Shown piece by piece: positions 37,901-48,629 of a DNA stretch of 64,000 bases (the stretch's first letter is position 1; every line of letters begins with the position of its first letter). A program made the translations under genes and the position numbers. The notes under the pieces were generated by a model. The model searched no databases and was not told the DNA's origin. It saw only the letters and a list, made by a program, of their open reading frames with translations. This stretch comes from Xestospongia muta. Taxonomy: Eukaryota > Porifera > Demospongiae > Haplosclerida > Petrosiidae. The stretch spans positions 6,396,118 to 6,460,117 of the forward strand of contig OY848917.1 of the NCBI GenBank assembly GCA_963693285.1, read 5' to 3'.

Positions 37901-38730
37901 GCATATGTCTAGCTAAGCATTACAAAATATGTTTAATTTATATGTTCCCTGTCAATGAGAACTGAAATGTTGTTCTACAGTTTAGTTATGTTTACTTTCT
38001 ATCTTTATATCTACATATATTAAAATACAGCCTTATGTCATATCTAATACACACCTGTCAAGGTTTGTGTTTCAGACTAGAGATAGGGTTATTAAAGTTA
38101 TTGTACCGTTATATAAAGAACAAGATTAACATATTTGCTGATACAATCTGTTTACTCAGTAAGACAATGTTAGAACATGATTCTGGTGCTACTATTTTAC
38201 ACCAATATATAATTCCTTTAAGACAACAGACAAAAGTTGTAGTTTAAAATAAACACACACACACACACCTTAATTATTACACAGTAACCAAATTTAAACA
38301 ACGCATTATACATGATCCACAACGTAAATTAATAAACTTCCTATATCTATGATTATAAGAACAGCAGCAGTTATTTGTCAAGACTCAGACATAACAGTAT
38401 TCACTAAATCTTCTATGCTGTATTTGTTTAAGATAGCTAGGAAGATACATATATAGTATGAGATATGATGACTAGTAACAGACATAACACAGCCATTATA
38501 CAACATAGATAAGTCATAACAGACATACTAATATCTGTACACATATACTATATAACAAATTACACATCACTCAGCGACTACTGCTAGCAAACAGAGGAAA
38601 CCTATTACACGACGCCTACTTTATAACATGACATTGGCCGAATAATACGTACCATTATGACGAGACGAGGATTTTCAGTCGCTGGTACAAAACTGTGCGA
38701 ATAACGCTTGAGACTTCCAACTGCCATCAT
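28922..38730 (-). CDS. F-BAR (FCH) domain Rho GTPase-activating protein
   Basis: Twelve minus-strand exons: 38653-38730, 37004-37057, about 36734-36845, 35667-35814, 34640-34846, 34275-34352, 33714-33827, 33272-33394, 30964-31126, 30146-30302, 29346-29484, 28922-29188. GT-AG introns, about 546 residues. The N-terminal half is an FCH/F-BAR helical domain (DNFDTVHGHIDLLL, then RISLEKERIKSLSKLHLS, ESWRHIQQHYQQE, KDYQQYRTQVQKAKERYFSS), which binds and bends membrane. The C-terminal part is a RhoGAP domain with the arginine-finger loop EEGIFRVPGD (Arg about 386) and DPNNISGLLKLHLRE; it should speed GTP hydrolysis by Rho-family GTPases. No SH3 and no C1 domain is seen, unlike srGAPs or the ARHGAP29/GMIP group; the layout is closer to fungal Rgd1-type proteins. 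The start uses the first of two adjacent ATGs. Boundaries of exon 3 are certain only to one base. Confidence 0.88.
29636..30125. mobile_element. Possible repeat insertion with imperfect inverted ends
   Basis: In the F-BAR RhoGAP intron between exons 10 and 11, a block of distinctly higher GC is bordered by TGATATAACC...CAGGATGTTATAT on the left and by the approximate inverse (ATATAACCTTCTGCTGTGTT) on the right. No coding capacity seen. A transposon-like origin is inferred. Confidence 0.35.
32140..32580. repeat. ~45-bp tandem repeats interrupted by an insertion
   Basis: Units containing GTGGTGTAAACCATATA, TGTCTGAACTTGGGGCC and CTAACA occur about three times. An inverted-repeat element (32188-32482) has inserted between the first and second unit. 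Confidence 0.75.
32188..32482. mobile_element. MITE-like element, TIR with GAAGGCAGNCATCCAATT
   Basis: The left end TACGGAAGCTGAAAGGCAG and the inverse of the right end TACAAAAGCCGAAGGCAG both continue into CATCCAATTC. CTAACA stands on each side and may be a target duplication or part of the host tandem repeat. No open frame. A shorter relative is at 40485-40577. Confidence 0.75.
32626..32978. repeat. Minisatellite in a RhoGAP intron
   Basis: About 14 units of roughly 25-27 bp with core GGTATGAGACTGTGATCAAC, alternating AACAGAACACT and ATCAACATT linkers to give a higher-order period near 53 bp. Confidence 0.9.
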
Positions 38731-40260
38731 GTTCTCTTATTATTGTCAGGAGTCAGTTTAGACTACAGTACGTGTTCGAGTCTTGAGCATTTTCTTAATT
38801 TATCTAGCAATCCACACCCCCTGAGCACGTGGCAAATCGCAACGCCTACTTTAAACACCCAGGCCAAACTAATTTTAGCAACGTCGAATGAATGTTTAGC
38901 GAGAGTAGTGGCGTCACTATAGCTACTAGGAGTAGGTGCAACTCAAGAAGTATCCCTTGTTTTTACCATGTAATCAATTTCATAAAGTTATATTCTAATA
39001 GTTTTGTATTTATAATAAATTTTATTCATTTTTTGTAACTTCCAGCTCAATCAAGCTTGCTTTTTGTGAGACCAAGTAGCAACTGTTTTCTTTGCAGTCA
39101 ATAAATGCTATCTCCAATAGTTATATAGATATATATTAGTTTGTTAATTTAAATTTTATAAATTTTAAAAGAAGCTTGGAAAGTGTTATTATAACTTTAA
39201 AACTTAAAGTGTATTGTTAAAGCAAACACAGTCAGTGACTTGAAGGCAACGTTTTCCATTTGAAAATTGAAAAATGGTAAACCAATTACAACAGCATGTA
39301 ACTCCCCATCCAACTGTGTACACTTCAAAATGGCTTTTGATGTCATCACAATACTCAAGAACGAATCTCCATGATAACCTGGATGATATCTTTAAATTTG
39401 TATCTAATGCAGAATTGGACATGAATCCACTTCCTCTTGTGAGAACTTTACTCATAAAAACTTTGTTATTTAATATATATTTTAGATTTATCTTTCACGA
39501 AGTGACATTGGGTCAGCAAAATTTATAAATCTTATTATTTTGTTCAAGAGAGTATCAACATTGAGGGCACAACTCAATGTAAAACAAGAATGCAATGTTT
39601 ATTAATGATTTCTCCTCTGATTTAATGCTGCGTTTCTGTTTCCTAATTTTCTATTTCTAGCTGTAAATATATTGATTTATTCTTCTAGTGATAGACCACC
39701 TCCAACATTTCATTTAATATATTCATTTGTCATTTTTAGTTAACCTACATTACTAATTATTTCAGCAACTATATGCATATAATATTATGAATTCAGTTTC
39801 TTTAAATTAGTTTTTGATATTGGAATTACTCTGAAATCATTTATGTTTTGTTAGTACTTGTAATAATGGTATTTCGTTTATGTGGTAAGAAGACAAAATC
39901 TATTTATACATCATATTCCTGATTATTATATAAACATGCCAATAGTTACATAGACATAATTATGTTTGTTAACAATTAAATCAAATTGTTATAATTAATT
40001 AATTAAGAAAAACAATAACATTAAAAAATTTCGATTCATGCAAATTGTGCTTAATTGGTTGATCACTGAATAACAATCACACAAGTACCTCCTTTATAGT
40101 AAGTGAAATATAAAAAATAGTCTTAATCATTTGATATAACATTCTCTACTTAAATCATTTCAAGTCTCCTCCCTCTCCTACAATACTGAATATAGCATGA
40201 GCATAAGATGTGTTACTTTCTAAGTCTCCAAAATCTATTCACAAAGCTTATACTCCATTT
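38731..40260. other. Intergenic; 5' region of the RhoGAP gene
   Basis: The first about 200 bp (38731-38940) are GC-richer and contain CACGTG at 38826-38831, fitting a promoter for the minus-strand RhoGAP gene. The rest is AT-rich with no recognised gene. A 60-codon + strand frame at 39274-39440 ends at a possible donor but matches nothing I know. Confidence 0.5.
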
Positions 40261-40261
40261 G

Positions 40262-40434
40262 GTGCAAAGAAAATGTAATTTACTCAAGCCTAGCTAACTG
40301 CAAAATACTCCACTAAAGTCACCAAAACTTTCCTCAGTCAACCCAGTTAAGATAAATGTCAACAGATCCAGGACCATTTTGTCTCCTCTGAAAGATAGCT
40401 CACCCTCACCATCAGTCTCTATATTACCATAGAC
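40262..40434 (-). pseudogene. Fibrinogen-related domain remnant 1
   Basis: Behind an acceptor-like TAG, the minus strand reads VYGNIETDGEGE, then in another frame RQNGPGSVDI, then TEESFGDFSGVF, a stop, and LGLSKLH. These follow the order of a fibrinogen C-terminal domain (VYCDMETDGGGW, RQNGSVDF, GFGDLSGEFWLG). Frame changes and a stop make it a remnant. Confidence 0.65.
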
Positions 40435-40484
40435 CTAGTAGAGGACAGCATAGTGTCAATACATACATGACTTATTACCTCAAC

Positions 40485-40577
40485 TTACGTATGCCGAAGG
40501 CGGACATCCAATTCCAATTCTACAGAGTATATGAAATTCGAAGTAGAAATGGATGTCAGCCTTTGGCTTCCGTATAC
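40485..40577. mobile_element. Short MITE-like element, same family as 32188-32482
   Basis: The ends TATGCCGAAGGCGGACATCC and the inverse of GGATGTCAGCCTTTGGCTTC pair with each other. The middle (AGAGTATATGAAATTC) also matches, inverted, the interior of the longer copy. About 93 bp, non-coding. Confidence 0.75.
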
Positions 40578-41549
40578 TCTGGTATCTTTGTATCAGGGTT
40601 AATAATATATATACTACTGGTTGTATTAACTGACTGAAATCAATCTTTTAGTAGACCTATATAACAGATGTAGATATAAAATAAATATAGACAATAGATA
40701 CTAGTCCTACATAGGCAACAGTAGGTCTTCTAGATGGACAGAGGATGATCTTTTTCAACCATTCTCTGTTAAACAAATTGTCTTTCTCCTGTTAGTGGAT
40801 ATACAGCAAACTTGTTTATAGAGAGGGTCCATGTTCTCCCATGTTACAGTCATCCATACATTGAGAGGATATCTGTCCTACACTAATAATATCTGGAGTT
40901 AGTAACACTAAAAACAAGAAAATTGGCATTGTAACTAGCTTATTGATTGATTATTAACTGTTTAAAACTCAAGTATTTCTAATATAATTACATTATGTCA
41001 GTATTTCACTGTTATATAATGTATCATGTACTATAATGATATTTAGTGGTATGTACAAGTTTAATTGAGCAGATCAGTACCTAAAGATTAATGTTTTGAT
41101 AAACAATTTTCAGTGAATTATCAAATTAGAAGTTAACAAGCAGGGTTATCGACAAGGATTTATATATTAAATGAAAATATGGAAGAATGAAAAGATGAAC
41201 AGATGTGCCAAGAATGGATGAATCAATAGACAGATGGATGTATATAGTCAATAATAACCTTTAATGATCTTATTTCTTTTTACACAAATATACACAGATA
41301 TATTATGATTTAAGAGTCAATCAAGTCCACACTGTTCACATAGCGTGATAATGTAATTACAAAACATTAAAATTTGTTGCAACTGTATCATAATAATTGT
41401 TAATACAATAAACTTTAACTAAACAAATATATCAGGTAACATAAATAAACAGCAGTATCTGCATATAGTAGTTAGCTGTGATGGATCATCATTTTAGTAA
41501 TTATGAGGGGTCATGGTCTTTCCATAGCCACTAATGAATTGAATAACAA

Positions 41550-41998
41550 TTTAATGGACTATCATTATAAAGACCATTTAGATTAGAACCACCTAAATAT
41601 ATAACAACTACAAAACCACAAACCACTTTTGAAAGATATGTCACTGTTAACATTACACCACCATTATCTCCTTCTTTAAATTTGGTGTAAACTTTATTCC
41701 AATATGTACAGTCTTACTATGAAATACTAGCTGAATAACCAGAAACTGATACAATATGGTTCATTGTACTGTTTCCAACACTAAAACATGAGTTTTTATT
41801 TTAAATTTTCTATCATTCAAATTTTTCCAAGTTGATTTTTGGAGAAATATTAGTCAGATAATATCCTTTACCAAATCCTGGCCATAATTCTCCAATTAGA
41901 TTACTAAAACGTTTCTGATAATAGGTCCAATTACAATAAAAGTTAATGGAACCATTTTGTCTCTATCCACTGCTATCAGTCTTCATATCAAAGTAGAC
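41550..41998 (-). pseudogene. Fibrinogen-related domain remnant 2
   Basis: After an acceptor-like CTACTAG the minus strand reads VYFDMKTDSSG, a stop (TAG), RQNGSINFYCNWTYYQKRF, then SNLIGELWPGF. Farther on it reads KFKEGDNGGVMLTVTY and GGSNLNGLYND. This is the order of a fibrinogen C-terminal domain (VYCDM, QRRxDGSVDF, F.NL.GEFW.G, D.D...NCA, SNLNG.Y). In-frame stops and loss of the WWYNNC core make a working lectin domain unlikely. It lies about 580 bp downstream of receptor-like gene 1 on the same strand, as remnant 3 does for gene 2. Confidence 0.75.
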
Positions 41999-42497
41999 CT
42001 AGTAGAGTATAGAGTAAGAAACTACGACAAAGACAGATGTCAATTCACAATTATTGAATACTCTAAATATTCACTATTAGTGCACATTTATTTATTGCTG
42101 TAGTGATGGATCACCTCTAATGTTACTATATTCATTTATCACATTTACTTTTTCTACATCACTTATTAGCTATGATATACATGAATAAATACAAACATTA
42201 TGTTTTTTTACTTTTCAGTTCCTTTACAAATGTTTACATTAGCTTTTGCTTTTGACATTATTTCCTTAATTTAATAGTCTGTCAATACTCACATTATCCA
42301 AATTTGTTGTTTGTTTCATGTGGTAAGAAGACAGAAATTTATGTATACATTATATTCATGATTGTTATATAAACATGTCAATAGTTAATCCAAAACAAGT
42401 ATTTGTTAACAGTTAAATCAAATGCTATAATCAAAATAAAACAACATTAATGAAAGTGTCATTTTCTAAAACTACCAAATAATGATAACATAAACAC

Positions 42498-42503
42498 TTT
42501 ATT
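42498..42503 (-). terminator. Poly(A) signal of receptor-like gene 1
   Basis: AATAAA on the minus strand about 75 bp past the stop codon. Gene 2 has one at the equivalent place (52802-52807). Confidence 0.6.
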
Positions 42504-42578
42504 ATAGTAAGTAAAATGTAAGAAGGATCTTAATCGTTTGAAAGAACTTCTTCTACTCAAATCATTTTAATTCTCCTG

Positions 42579-45500
42579 TTACCATTCTTCATACTGAAAA
42601 GAGTCATCATCTCTTAGCAGTGGCATCAGATTATCTTGGGATCTAGCTTTGCTTTTTCTAATCATTTTCTTGATATTCTTGCAGATACCCTTTTTAAATA
42701 GATAATGTGTACATTTTCTGATATAATAAGAATGACTCATTGATAAATAACTATGATATAACAGGATGACAAAGAATGTGGCAAAGCTGAGAACAATCAT
42801 AATTGTTGTTACTATTGAGGTAGTAGTCTCTGATGAGCTGTAAGTGAGATATGTAATAAAATGAAACACAAGAAGTACCATAAACCACAAGTCCAATGTA
42901 TTTAAGATCCTATTCTTAAATGGTAAGTACAGACCTTCTGCAAAAGTAAATGAACCCAATATAATAAGTGACAGTAAACGCTGTAGAGTCATGTTACTAC
43001 CTTGAAGAGCAGCATTTACAATGTAAACAAAAGACATAACTATTAACCTTAAACCAAACCAGTATCTTAAATTGTCTTTATAAGGTCCATGAATAGCATC
43101 AATAAATGGACGAAAGTATCTGGCAATGTAGCGATTTCTTAACATTTTAACCCCAAACAATCCAACCAATGTAAAAGGTACAATAAAGAGAGATAAAACT
43201 GCAACACTAACACATAGTAACACAATGTGGAAAGGATTTTGACCATAAAGGACACTGCCATCACTAAACCAAACCAGTAATTCACCAGAACTATTAGTGC
43301 TATTATAATAAATGTGTGCTGGTGTGAGAACAAGTAATGATATGGATAAAAGATCTGAGTAGGAGATGTACATCAATGTTACAAGTACTTGTACAGAGGA
43401 GCCAACGATAAGGTTAGCAATCCTGGTAGAACATCGACTTAAGAGAACAATGACAGCAACCATTATGCAAAAATAAAATGGGAAAAAGTATGTTACAGCA
43501 GTCTTCTCTAGCTCATTAAGATTATTTGTTATACACACAGGTATATTCCATTGATATTTGATGGAAGTAAGCAAATATACCATATATTGTAAAACCTTGT
43601 TCTTCATGCCCATTTCATAAGATGGTATAGCATATGGCCATATAATATTTAGCCAAAATATAAAGCCTCCAAGTGTACCTAAATCAATTGTCAATCTCAA
43701 ACTAAACAACACTAATACATACACTATACCACCTAGTATACCAAATGATATAGCAAGTGCAGAATGTAGTGTATTAGAACACTGGTAACAATCAGTACAC
43801 CCTAAGACAATACTGTAGCCCTCTTTACATTGACCACATAGCCATCCCATACGATTCCCTCTACACATAATATCAGGCTGTGTTATATTAATAGTTGTAT
43901 TTGGTAGACAGTATCCAGGAGGACAGTGTTCAGTATAACCAATAATTGTTCCATTATCCACAACACCAAGCCATGATTGAAATGGAATATTAATTGTTGA
44001 TGTATCAATGTTACATTGTGTGATTCCATACTGTTTTACAAATGAGCTACATACACATGCTTTGCTGTCACTATTGTATATAAATCCTGGTGGACAACGT
44101 TTTGAAATAAGTGTAACTTTTGCTGTAGGAATATATCCCAAGACCTCAAAGTGTAAATACATTATACCACTAATGCTTTCTGAAAATATTGCAAAGTGTA
44201 AAGCTGTACAATTGTTGCTGTAGACAGTTTGAATTTGTTGTGTAACAGGTAGCAGATATGTTATGTCACCTGATAATCTATGATTATTGCTTTTCATCAA
44301 TTTAGTCATCCTGGCAAAAATTTGAGCATAAGTTGGAATACCATTCAGATCATAAGCTCTCAAACCAATTGTTACGGTTTCACCAGGATACACTTGGATC
44401 TGGTCAGTATTGTTATCACAGTTATTGAGACTACAACAATAAGTGCGAACCGGTACTGAAGATATTTCATGAAGTCCATTATTGTTTTTTCCTTCAAAGT
44501 GAAACAATGTTTGGTATATAACACTGGAATTTACTTCTTTTAAGTATATCTGTTGACAGTCATACAATGGAGACATATAGATGGAATTTCCTGCCAATTT
44601 AGCAGTGTTATTTTTAAAAATGAAGGTAGCATTTAATTGGGAAATGTTCTGACTTACTATTTGAATAGCACATAGTGGGTTGGTTATGGGAAGATTTCTA
44701 TCCATGTGTGAGTAAATTGCACCACCATAAAAAGAAGCATGATTATTAACAAAAGATGCTTTAGTTGATTCATGAATAAAGAGATGAGATAATGAATCAA
44801 GTCGAATAGCAGCTCCATGACTTGCTTTGTTGTTAAAAAAGGATAAGGAACCATTCAAATGAATGTCACTGTTGTATGCTTGTATAGCTGAGCCTGTTAT
44901 ATGCTTGAAAATATTCCTTTCTCCATTGATGAAAACAGATTTTGTATCCACAAAAACCAATTTGCCAGAATTAAGAGCTGTGTTGACAGAATTGTTCCAA
45001 AATACCTGATGAAAGTTAAGAGATTGTAAAATTACATTCAAAGTTTTGCTCCTTTTTGATTCTGAGAGAATAAATGGATTCCTTATTCCAATGTAACTTT
45101 GAGAATACTGTAAATGATCTAGGTGTATTCTGAGATTAATGTACTCAGTAGTTGAGGTAATTATATGAATAATTGAATGATTATATTGATTTGAAGTAAT
45201 TGAAGAGTTAAAATCATTATTGGTAAGAGAATTTCCATAATGTCTATCATGAATGGTACTATCTGAAATAGTTAATATATCCCATGGTGTATGATGGGTA
45301 CCTTCATCATTAAAAGTTGTAGTGACTAAACAACCTATTCTAAATGTGTCAGAAGTGCCACTAATTATATTATGGATAAAATTGGAGCTTGTAACAGTAA
45401 CAGAAGTATTTCCTACTGGTGCATCACTGAATATAATTGCTAAACCATCAAAGATACCACCTATATCAACATACCAATATCCATGTAACAATAGTACATT

Positions 45501-46316
45501 AGCACTGTAGTTTCCTTGGCTAAAGATAACTGTCATGCCAGCTGCAAATGCACTAATTGCTTTAGGTTCTTTAGCATGGACTTGAGCTGCAATGTTAATA
45601 TCAGTATATGATACAATGTTGTAATTGTATTCTATTATTGTCTTGTTTACAACCACACATGCTTCTAATTCTCCTATTCTTTTGTCAAAATTACTAAAGT
45701 ACAATATAAGTCCTGATCCACCACAACTTGGAAGAACCTTTTCAGAACATTGAGTACTACCAGATGTAGAAGTGATGTTAATATTATTAAGGGTAACATT
45801 GTTATTGATATTAATTAAAAGAATAGCAAAACCATAATACTTGTTAATGTTAACCCCAAACATCTTGATATGAGAGGAATAACTGGCAAACAATGTAACT
45901 GACTGACCCTCATGAAAATAGAAAGCTGTATCATTAGGATATAGAGTACTAGTTGATGGCATAGGTCCTCCACACTGTGTTATATGTACATTTTCAATCA
46001 TCAACCCACTAACATTATAAAAACCAAAGCCAACAGATTCATAACTGTTATTATAATGGCTGCAAGTGATAATAGCAGGAGCTATTGATCTACTACGTAA
46101 AGTGATATTTGAGATATTACTCACCAAACAAAATGAAGCTGAAGACAGGATGTGCTTCACATAAGGAGAGAGGAGTAGCTGAGTGTCTGTTACAAGAGGA
46201 TGATCTGGATCACAGAGGTATTTGTTTAGATCACCAGGTTTTCTTAGTGAGTGAATATGAGACAGAGTTAATGTTGAACAGGACACAAGTAAGAGAAACA
46301 ACAGCACAAGAACCAT
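42579..46316 (-). CDS. Receptor-like gene 1: beta-helix ectodomain, Cys-rich stalk, multi-pass membrane protein
   Basis: Single uninterrupted frame of 1245 residues, intronless. Residues 1-20 form a signal peptide. About 20-690 is a large N-glycosylation-rich ectodomain with beta-helix-like repeats (NVHITQCGG, FFNNKASHGAAI, SFVNNHASFYGGAIY), the pattern of pectate-lyase-like or polymorphic-outer-membrane-type solenoids. About 741-846 is a Cys-rich EGF/laminin-like stalk (CPPGFIYNSDSKACVC, HCPPGYC, GWLCGQCKEGYS). From 850 there are about nine hydrophobic helices, with a conserved cytosolic-looking loop RPFIDAIHGPYKDNLRYW. The tail is basic, then acidic, ending DDDSFQYEEW. It should sit in the plasma membrane with the N-terminus outside; ligand and signalling are unknown. 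I do not recognise a named family; the layout recalls adhesion-type receptors or TRP-like channels. A TATA box is about 100 bp upstream. A paralogue of identical length lies 10.3 kb away. Confidence 0.9.
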   Translation of the reverse strand: MVLVLLFLLLVSCSTLTLSHIHSLRKPGDLNKYLCDPDHPLVTDTQLLLSPYVKHILSSASFCLVSNISNITLRSRSIAPAIITCSHYNNSYESVGFGFYNVSGLMIENVHITQCGGPMPSTSTLYPNDTAFYFHEGQSVTLFASYSSHIKMFGVNINKYYGFAILLININNNVTLNNINITSTSGSTQCSEKVLPSCGGSGLILYFSNFDKRIGELEACVVVNKTIIEYNYNIVSYTDINIAAQVHAKEPKAISAFAAGMTVIFSQGNYSANVLLLHGYWYVDIGGIFDGLAIIFSDAPVGNTSVTVTSSNFIHNIISGTSDTFRIGCLVTTTFNDEGTHHTPWDILTISDSTIHDRHYGNSLTNNDFNSSITSNQYNHSIIHIITSTTEYINLRIHLDHLQYSQSYIGIRNPFILSESKRSKTLNVILQSLNFHQVFWNNSVNTALNSGKLVFVDTKSVFINGERNIFKHITGSAIQAYNSDIHLNGSLSFFNNKASHGAAIRLDSLSHLFIHESTKASFVNNHASFYGGAIYSHMDRNLPITNPLCAIQIVSQNISQLNATFIFKNNTAKLAGNSIYMSPLYDCQQIYLKEVNSSVIYQTLFHFEGKNNNGLHEISSVPVRTYCCSLNNCDNNTDQIQVYPGETVTIGLRAYDLNGIPTYAQIFARMTKLMKSNNHRLSGDITYLLPVTQQIQTVYSNNCTALHFAIFSESISGIMYLHFEVLGYIPTAKVTLISKRCPPGFIYNSDSKACVCSSFVKQYGITQCNIDTSTINIPFQSWLGVVDNGTIIGYTEHCPPGYCLPNTTINITQPDIMCRGNRMGWLCGQCKEGYSIVLGCTDCYQCSNTLHSALAISFGILGGIVYVLVLFSLRLTIDLGTLGGFIFWLNIIWPYAIPSYEMGMKNKVLQYMVYLLTSIKYQWNIPVCITNNLNELEKTAVTYFFPFYFCIMVAVIVLLSRCSTRIANLIVGSSVQVLVTLMYISYSDLLSISLLVLTPAHIYYNSTNSSGELLVWFSDGSVLYGQNPFHIVLLCVSVAVLSLFIVPFTLVGLFGVKMLRNRYIARYFRPFIDAIHGPYKDNLRYWFGLRLIVMSFVYIVNAALQGSNMTLQRLLSLIILGSFTFAEGLYLPFKNRILNTLDLWFMVLLVFHFITYLTYSSSETTTSIVTTIMIVLSFATFFVILLYHSYLSMSHSYYIRKCTHYLFKKGICKNIKKMIRKSKARSQDNLMPLLRDDDSFQYEEW

Positions 46317-46540
46317 AGTCTTATTCGTGCTAGTCTATTTGAGTATGAAGAGCTAAATTGCTTCTGAGAGTCTTGTCTTGTGTCTATCTGTTTGGATGTA
46401 AGCAGTATCATCTATTTATATAAGTTGGATGTTATAACAAAAGTCCCATGACATCACGATGTAAGCAACTATCCATTATAACAGTATTTTAAGCTAATTT
46501 TGATGTTATTTTATATTAGTGAGGTAAACATTAAAAGTTT
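46317..46540 (-). promoter_or_regulatory. 5'UTR and promoter of receptor-like gene 1
   Basis: TATA box TATATAAATA on the minus strand (complement of 46413-46422), about 100 bp before the ATG. Farther upstream is a module with TAACAAAAGTCCCATGACAT and CAACTATCCATTAT...ACAGTATTTTAAGC that is repeated in front of gene 2, at the orphan promoter and in older form three more times in the cluster. Confidence 0.7.
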
Positions 46541-48194
46541 GTCAGTAGAGAAGCTTAATAATACAACAACATGAAAGCCATTTTGAAACATATATATACA
46601 CAACAAACAGTAGAATCAATGCTTACATATTAATTTAACACAGATATAATAGTTGTCACTTACATATAATAATGGCAATTATTACATTGTACTACAACTA
46701 AACAATTTAAGACACATAACAGCAATCAAATGTACATCAATGATAAGTTTATATTAAATGACATCCTGTATTGCATGTATAGAATATCATGTTTATTGTA
46801 AAGTGATCATTTATTAATTTTCAAACAAAGAAGGAGGAACAACAGAAATTTATTATAAACCTGTCATATAACTATTGTAAGTACACATGTGCATATAAAT
46901 TAAATTCATGTTTATTTTAGTATCAAAACTATAACAGATTACATCTACAGAATACTTAGATCATAATCATTTATTACTTGGCAAATCTTCCTTTTTGTCA
47001 TTCAATATTGTTGATGTTTTTAACTTAATTGCTAACAGATATTATCACAAGTAAACATACTTTATTTTCATAGAAGAAAGGTAACTGTCAATAAATCAAT
47101 AGAGTGGTGTTTATTCATCTAAAATACTTGTTGAAATTTTTAAAATTTGTTCAAACAGAAATGTTTACTTTAAAACTATAAATTTGTGACAGTATATAAC
47201 CAATAGTCTGGTGGACCCTCTTGAGAGTTCCTCTTGATCAAACTGGTTACTTCTTAATAAATAACAAAAGTGTAAACATTGATGGTTTGGTCTTATGAGT
47301 ACTATGAGAGTTGGTGGTTTCTTGGTCAGATCTATATTATAGATATGAGGATAACATCATATCAATTGTAGAATATGTTTGTGGAGTATTGTCATTATAA
47401 AACTCAGAGGCAACATTAGAGTGTCAAAATGGAGGATAGCATTGTCTCCATCAATGTTTTATACCAATTTGGTTTGATGTAAGTAGTACCATCTATATAT
47501 ATTAGTTAGCTATTGCAACAAAAGTCCCATGACAGTATTTTTCAAACAACTATCCATTATCACAGTATTTTAAGCAAACGTTTGACGTTATTTTGTGTTA
47601 AGGACGTAAACATTAACAGGTTGTCAACAGGGTAACATGTTAGTAAAATAACATTAGAGCCATTTGAAAGTTTGTACAAATAGTTGTTACATGTTCTTTA
47701 CTAATAAGTCTACATTATTCCAGAATATTCCACAACCAATACACAGAATATACAGTTAAACCTAATATATACAATTAAACCTAATAGTACAAAGTGTGCA
47801 ATTATAGTTCGTTATAGTTCCATTATAGTTCTGTTAGTTCCGTTAGTTCAGTAAGTTCTGTTATCAAAAAGTTCTGTTAAAGTTTGTTTTCATTGCATGC
47901 TCACTACAACATAGATATAAAGTTAAACCTAATATATACTATTAAACCTAGTAGTACAAAGTGTAAATATTAAAAGATTAAGTGGAAAACAACAAAAAAA
48001 TATAAAGTGTTGTGAACATACTAGCAGTCTCTACTAGTCTGCTATATTAATTAGCTATTAAACACACATATATATTAACTCAGTATATCAAGTTCACTAT
48101 AGCTATTGGCATGGTCTATTACTACATCTACAATATAATATTCTATAGATCAAAATAACTTATTTTTACTGTCATATCTCTTGTCATTATCATA
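46541..48194. repeat. Cluster intergenic repeat, copy 1
   Basis: Non-coding, AT-rich. It matches 49126-50600 and 57480-58950 closely, with an older promoter-like module at 47490-47610. Near 47800-47880 there is a short array of GTTCNGTTA-type units not seen in the other copies. The match is cut at 48194 by the G/C-rich element. Confidence 0.85.
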
Positions 48195-48295
48195 GGAGGC
48201 TGAAGAGGGGGGGGGGGGCCGGAGGGGCTAGAGCCCCCCCAATATTTAGAAAGAGGGAGCTCAGCCCCCCCAAATTTTTATTGCTTGCTACTTAC
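48195..48295. mobile_element. G/C-rich transposon-like end
   Basis: GGAGGCTGAAG, a run of 12 G, GGCCGGAGGGGCTAGAGCC, then C7 and a second weaker inverted pair (GAGGGAGCTCAGCCCCCCC). It is the only strongly G/C-rich spot in the region and begins exactly where the cluster repeat is interrupted (after CATTATCAT). A mobile-element terminus is inferred; the other end was not found. Confidence 0.5.
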
Positions 48296-48629
48296 CCTAC
48301 AAAAAGAATCTAAGTTAATCTTATTGGTGTTGATGAAACTGTCAAAAGTTTTGATATAATATTCGCAGGCCACAATGACGAAAAAAAGGCTTAACAATTG
48401 TCTGGTCCTTCATGTAGACAAATGGATAACTAATGAGTGTGATCTTGTTGAAATAGCTAAGGGATTTGTTATGGTAAATGATGAGTGAAGGAAATACTTT
48501 GGTACATTTTAAATTAATGTTGATAATACTGATTGTGATTATATCAAACATAGTTTTTGCATTATGGGTACATTCGTGTCTGCATATTTATCACATAGTT
48601 ATGGTGTGGTTCCTCCCAAAAATATAAAT
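48296..48629. other. Unassigned sequence
   Basis: Between the G/C-rich end and the inverted relic. It has short open frames on both strands but no recognised domain. It may be the interior of the inserted element. Confidence 0.4.

Larger units (their letters stand above)
40850..42578. repeat. Duplicated 3' flank of receptor-like gene 1
   Basis: Matches 51208-52882 throughout, including a fibrinogen-domain remnant, with small indels. The stretch from about 42090 to the stop codon of the gene is nearly identical in the two copies. A minus-strand poly(A) signal AATAAA lies at 42498-42503, about 75 bp beyond the stop. Confidence 0.85.

Noticed and set aside
38735..38760. tRNA B-box-like GTTCGAGTC
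   Set aside because: No A box or cloverleaf could be formed around it.
39274..39528. Possible + strand exon ending near a GTGAGA donor
   Set aside because: No partner exon or domain found; kept only as a note in the intergenic entry.
44008..44223. Open frame antisense to gene 1, conserved at 54312-54527 in gene 2
   Set aside because: It is conserved only because the coding strand beneath it is nearly identical; no start context or domain.
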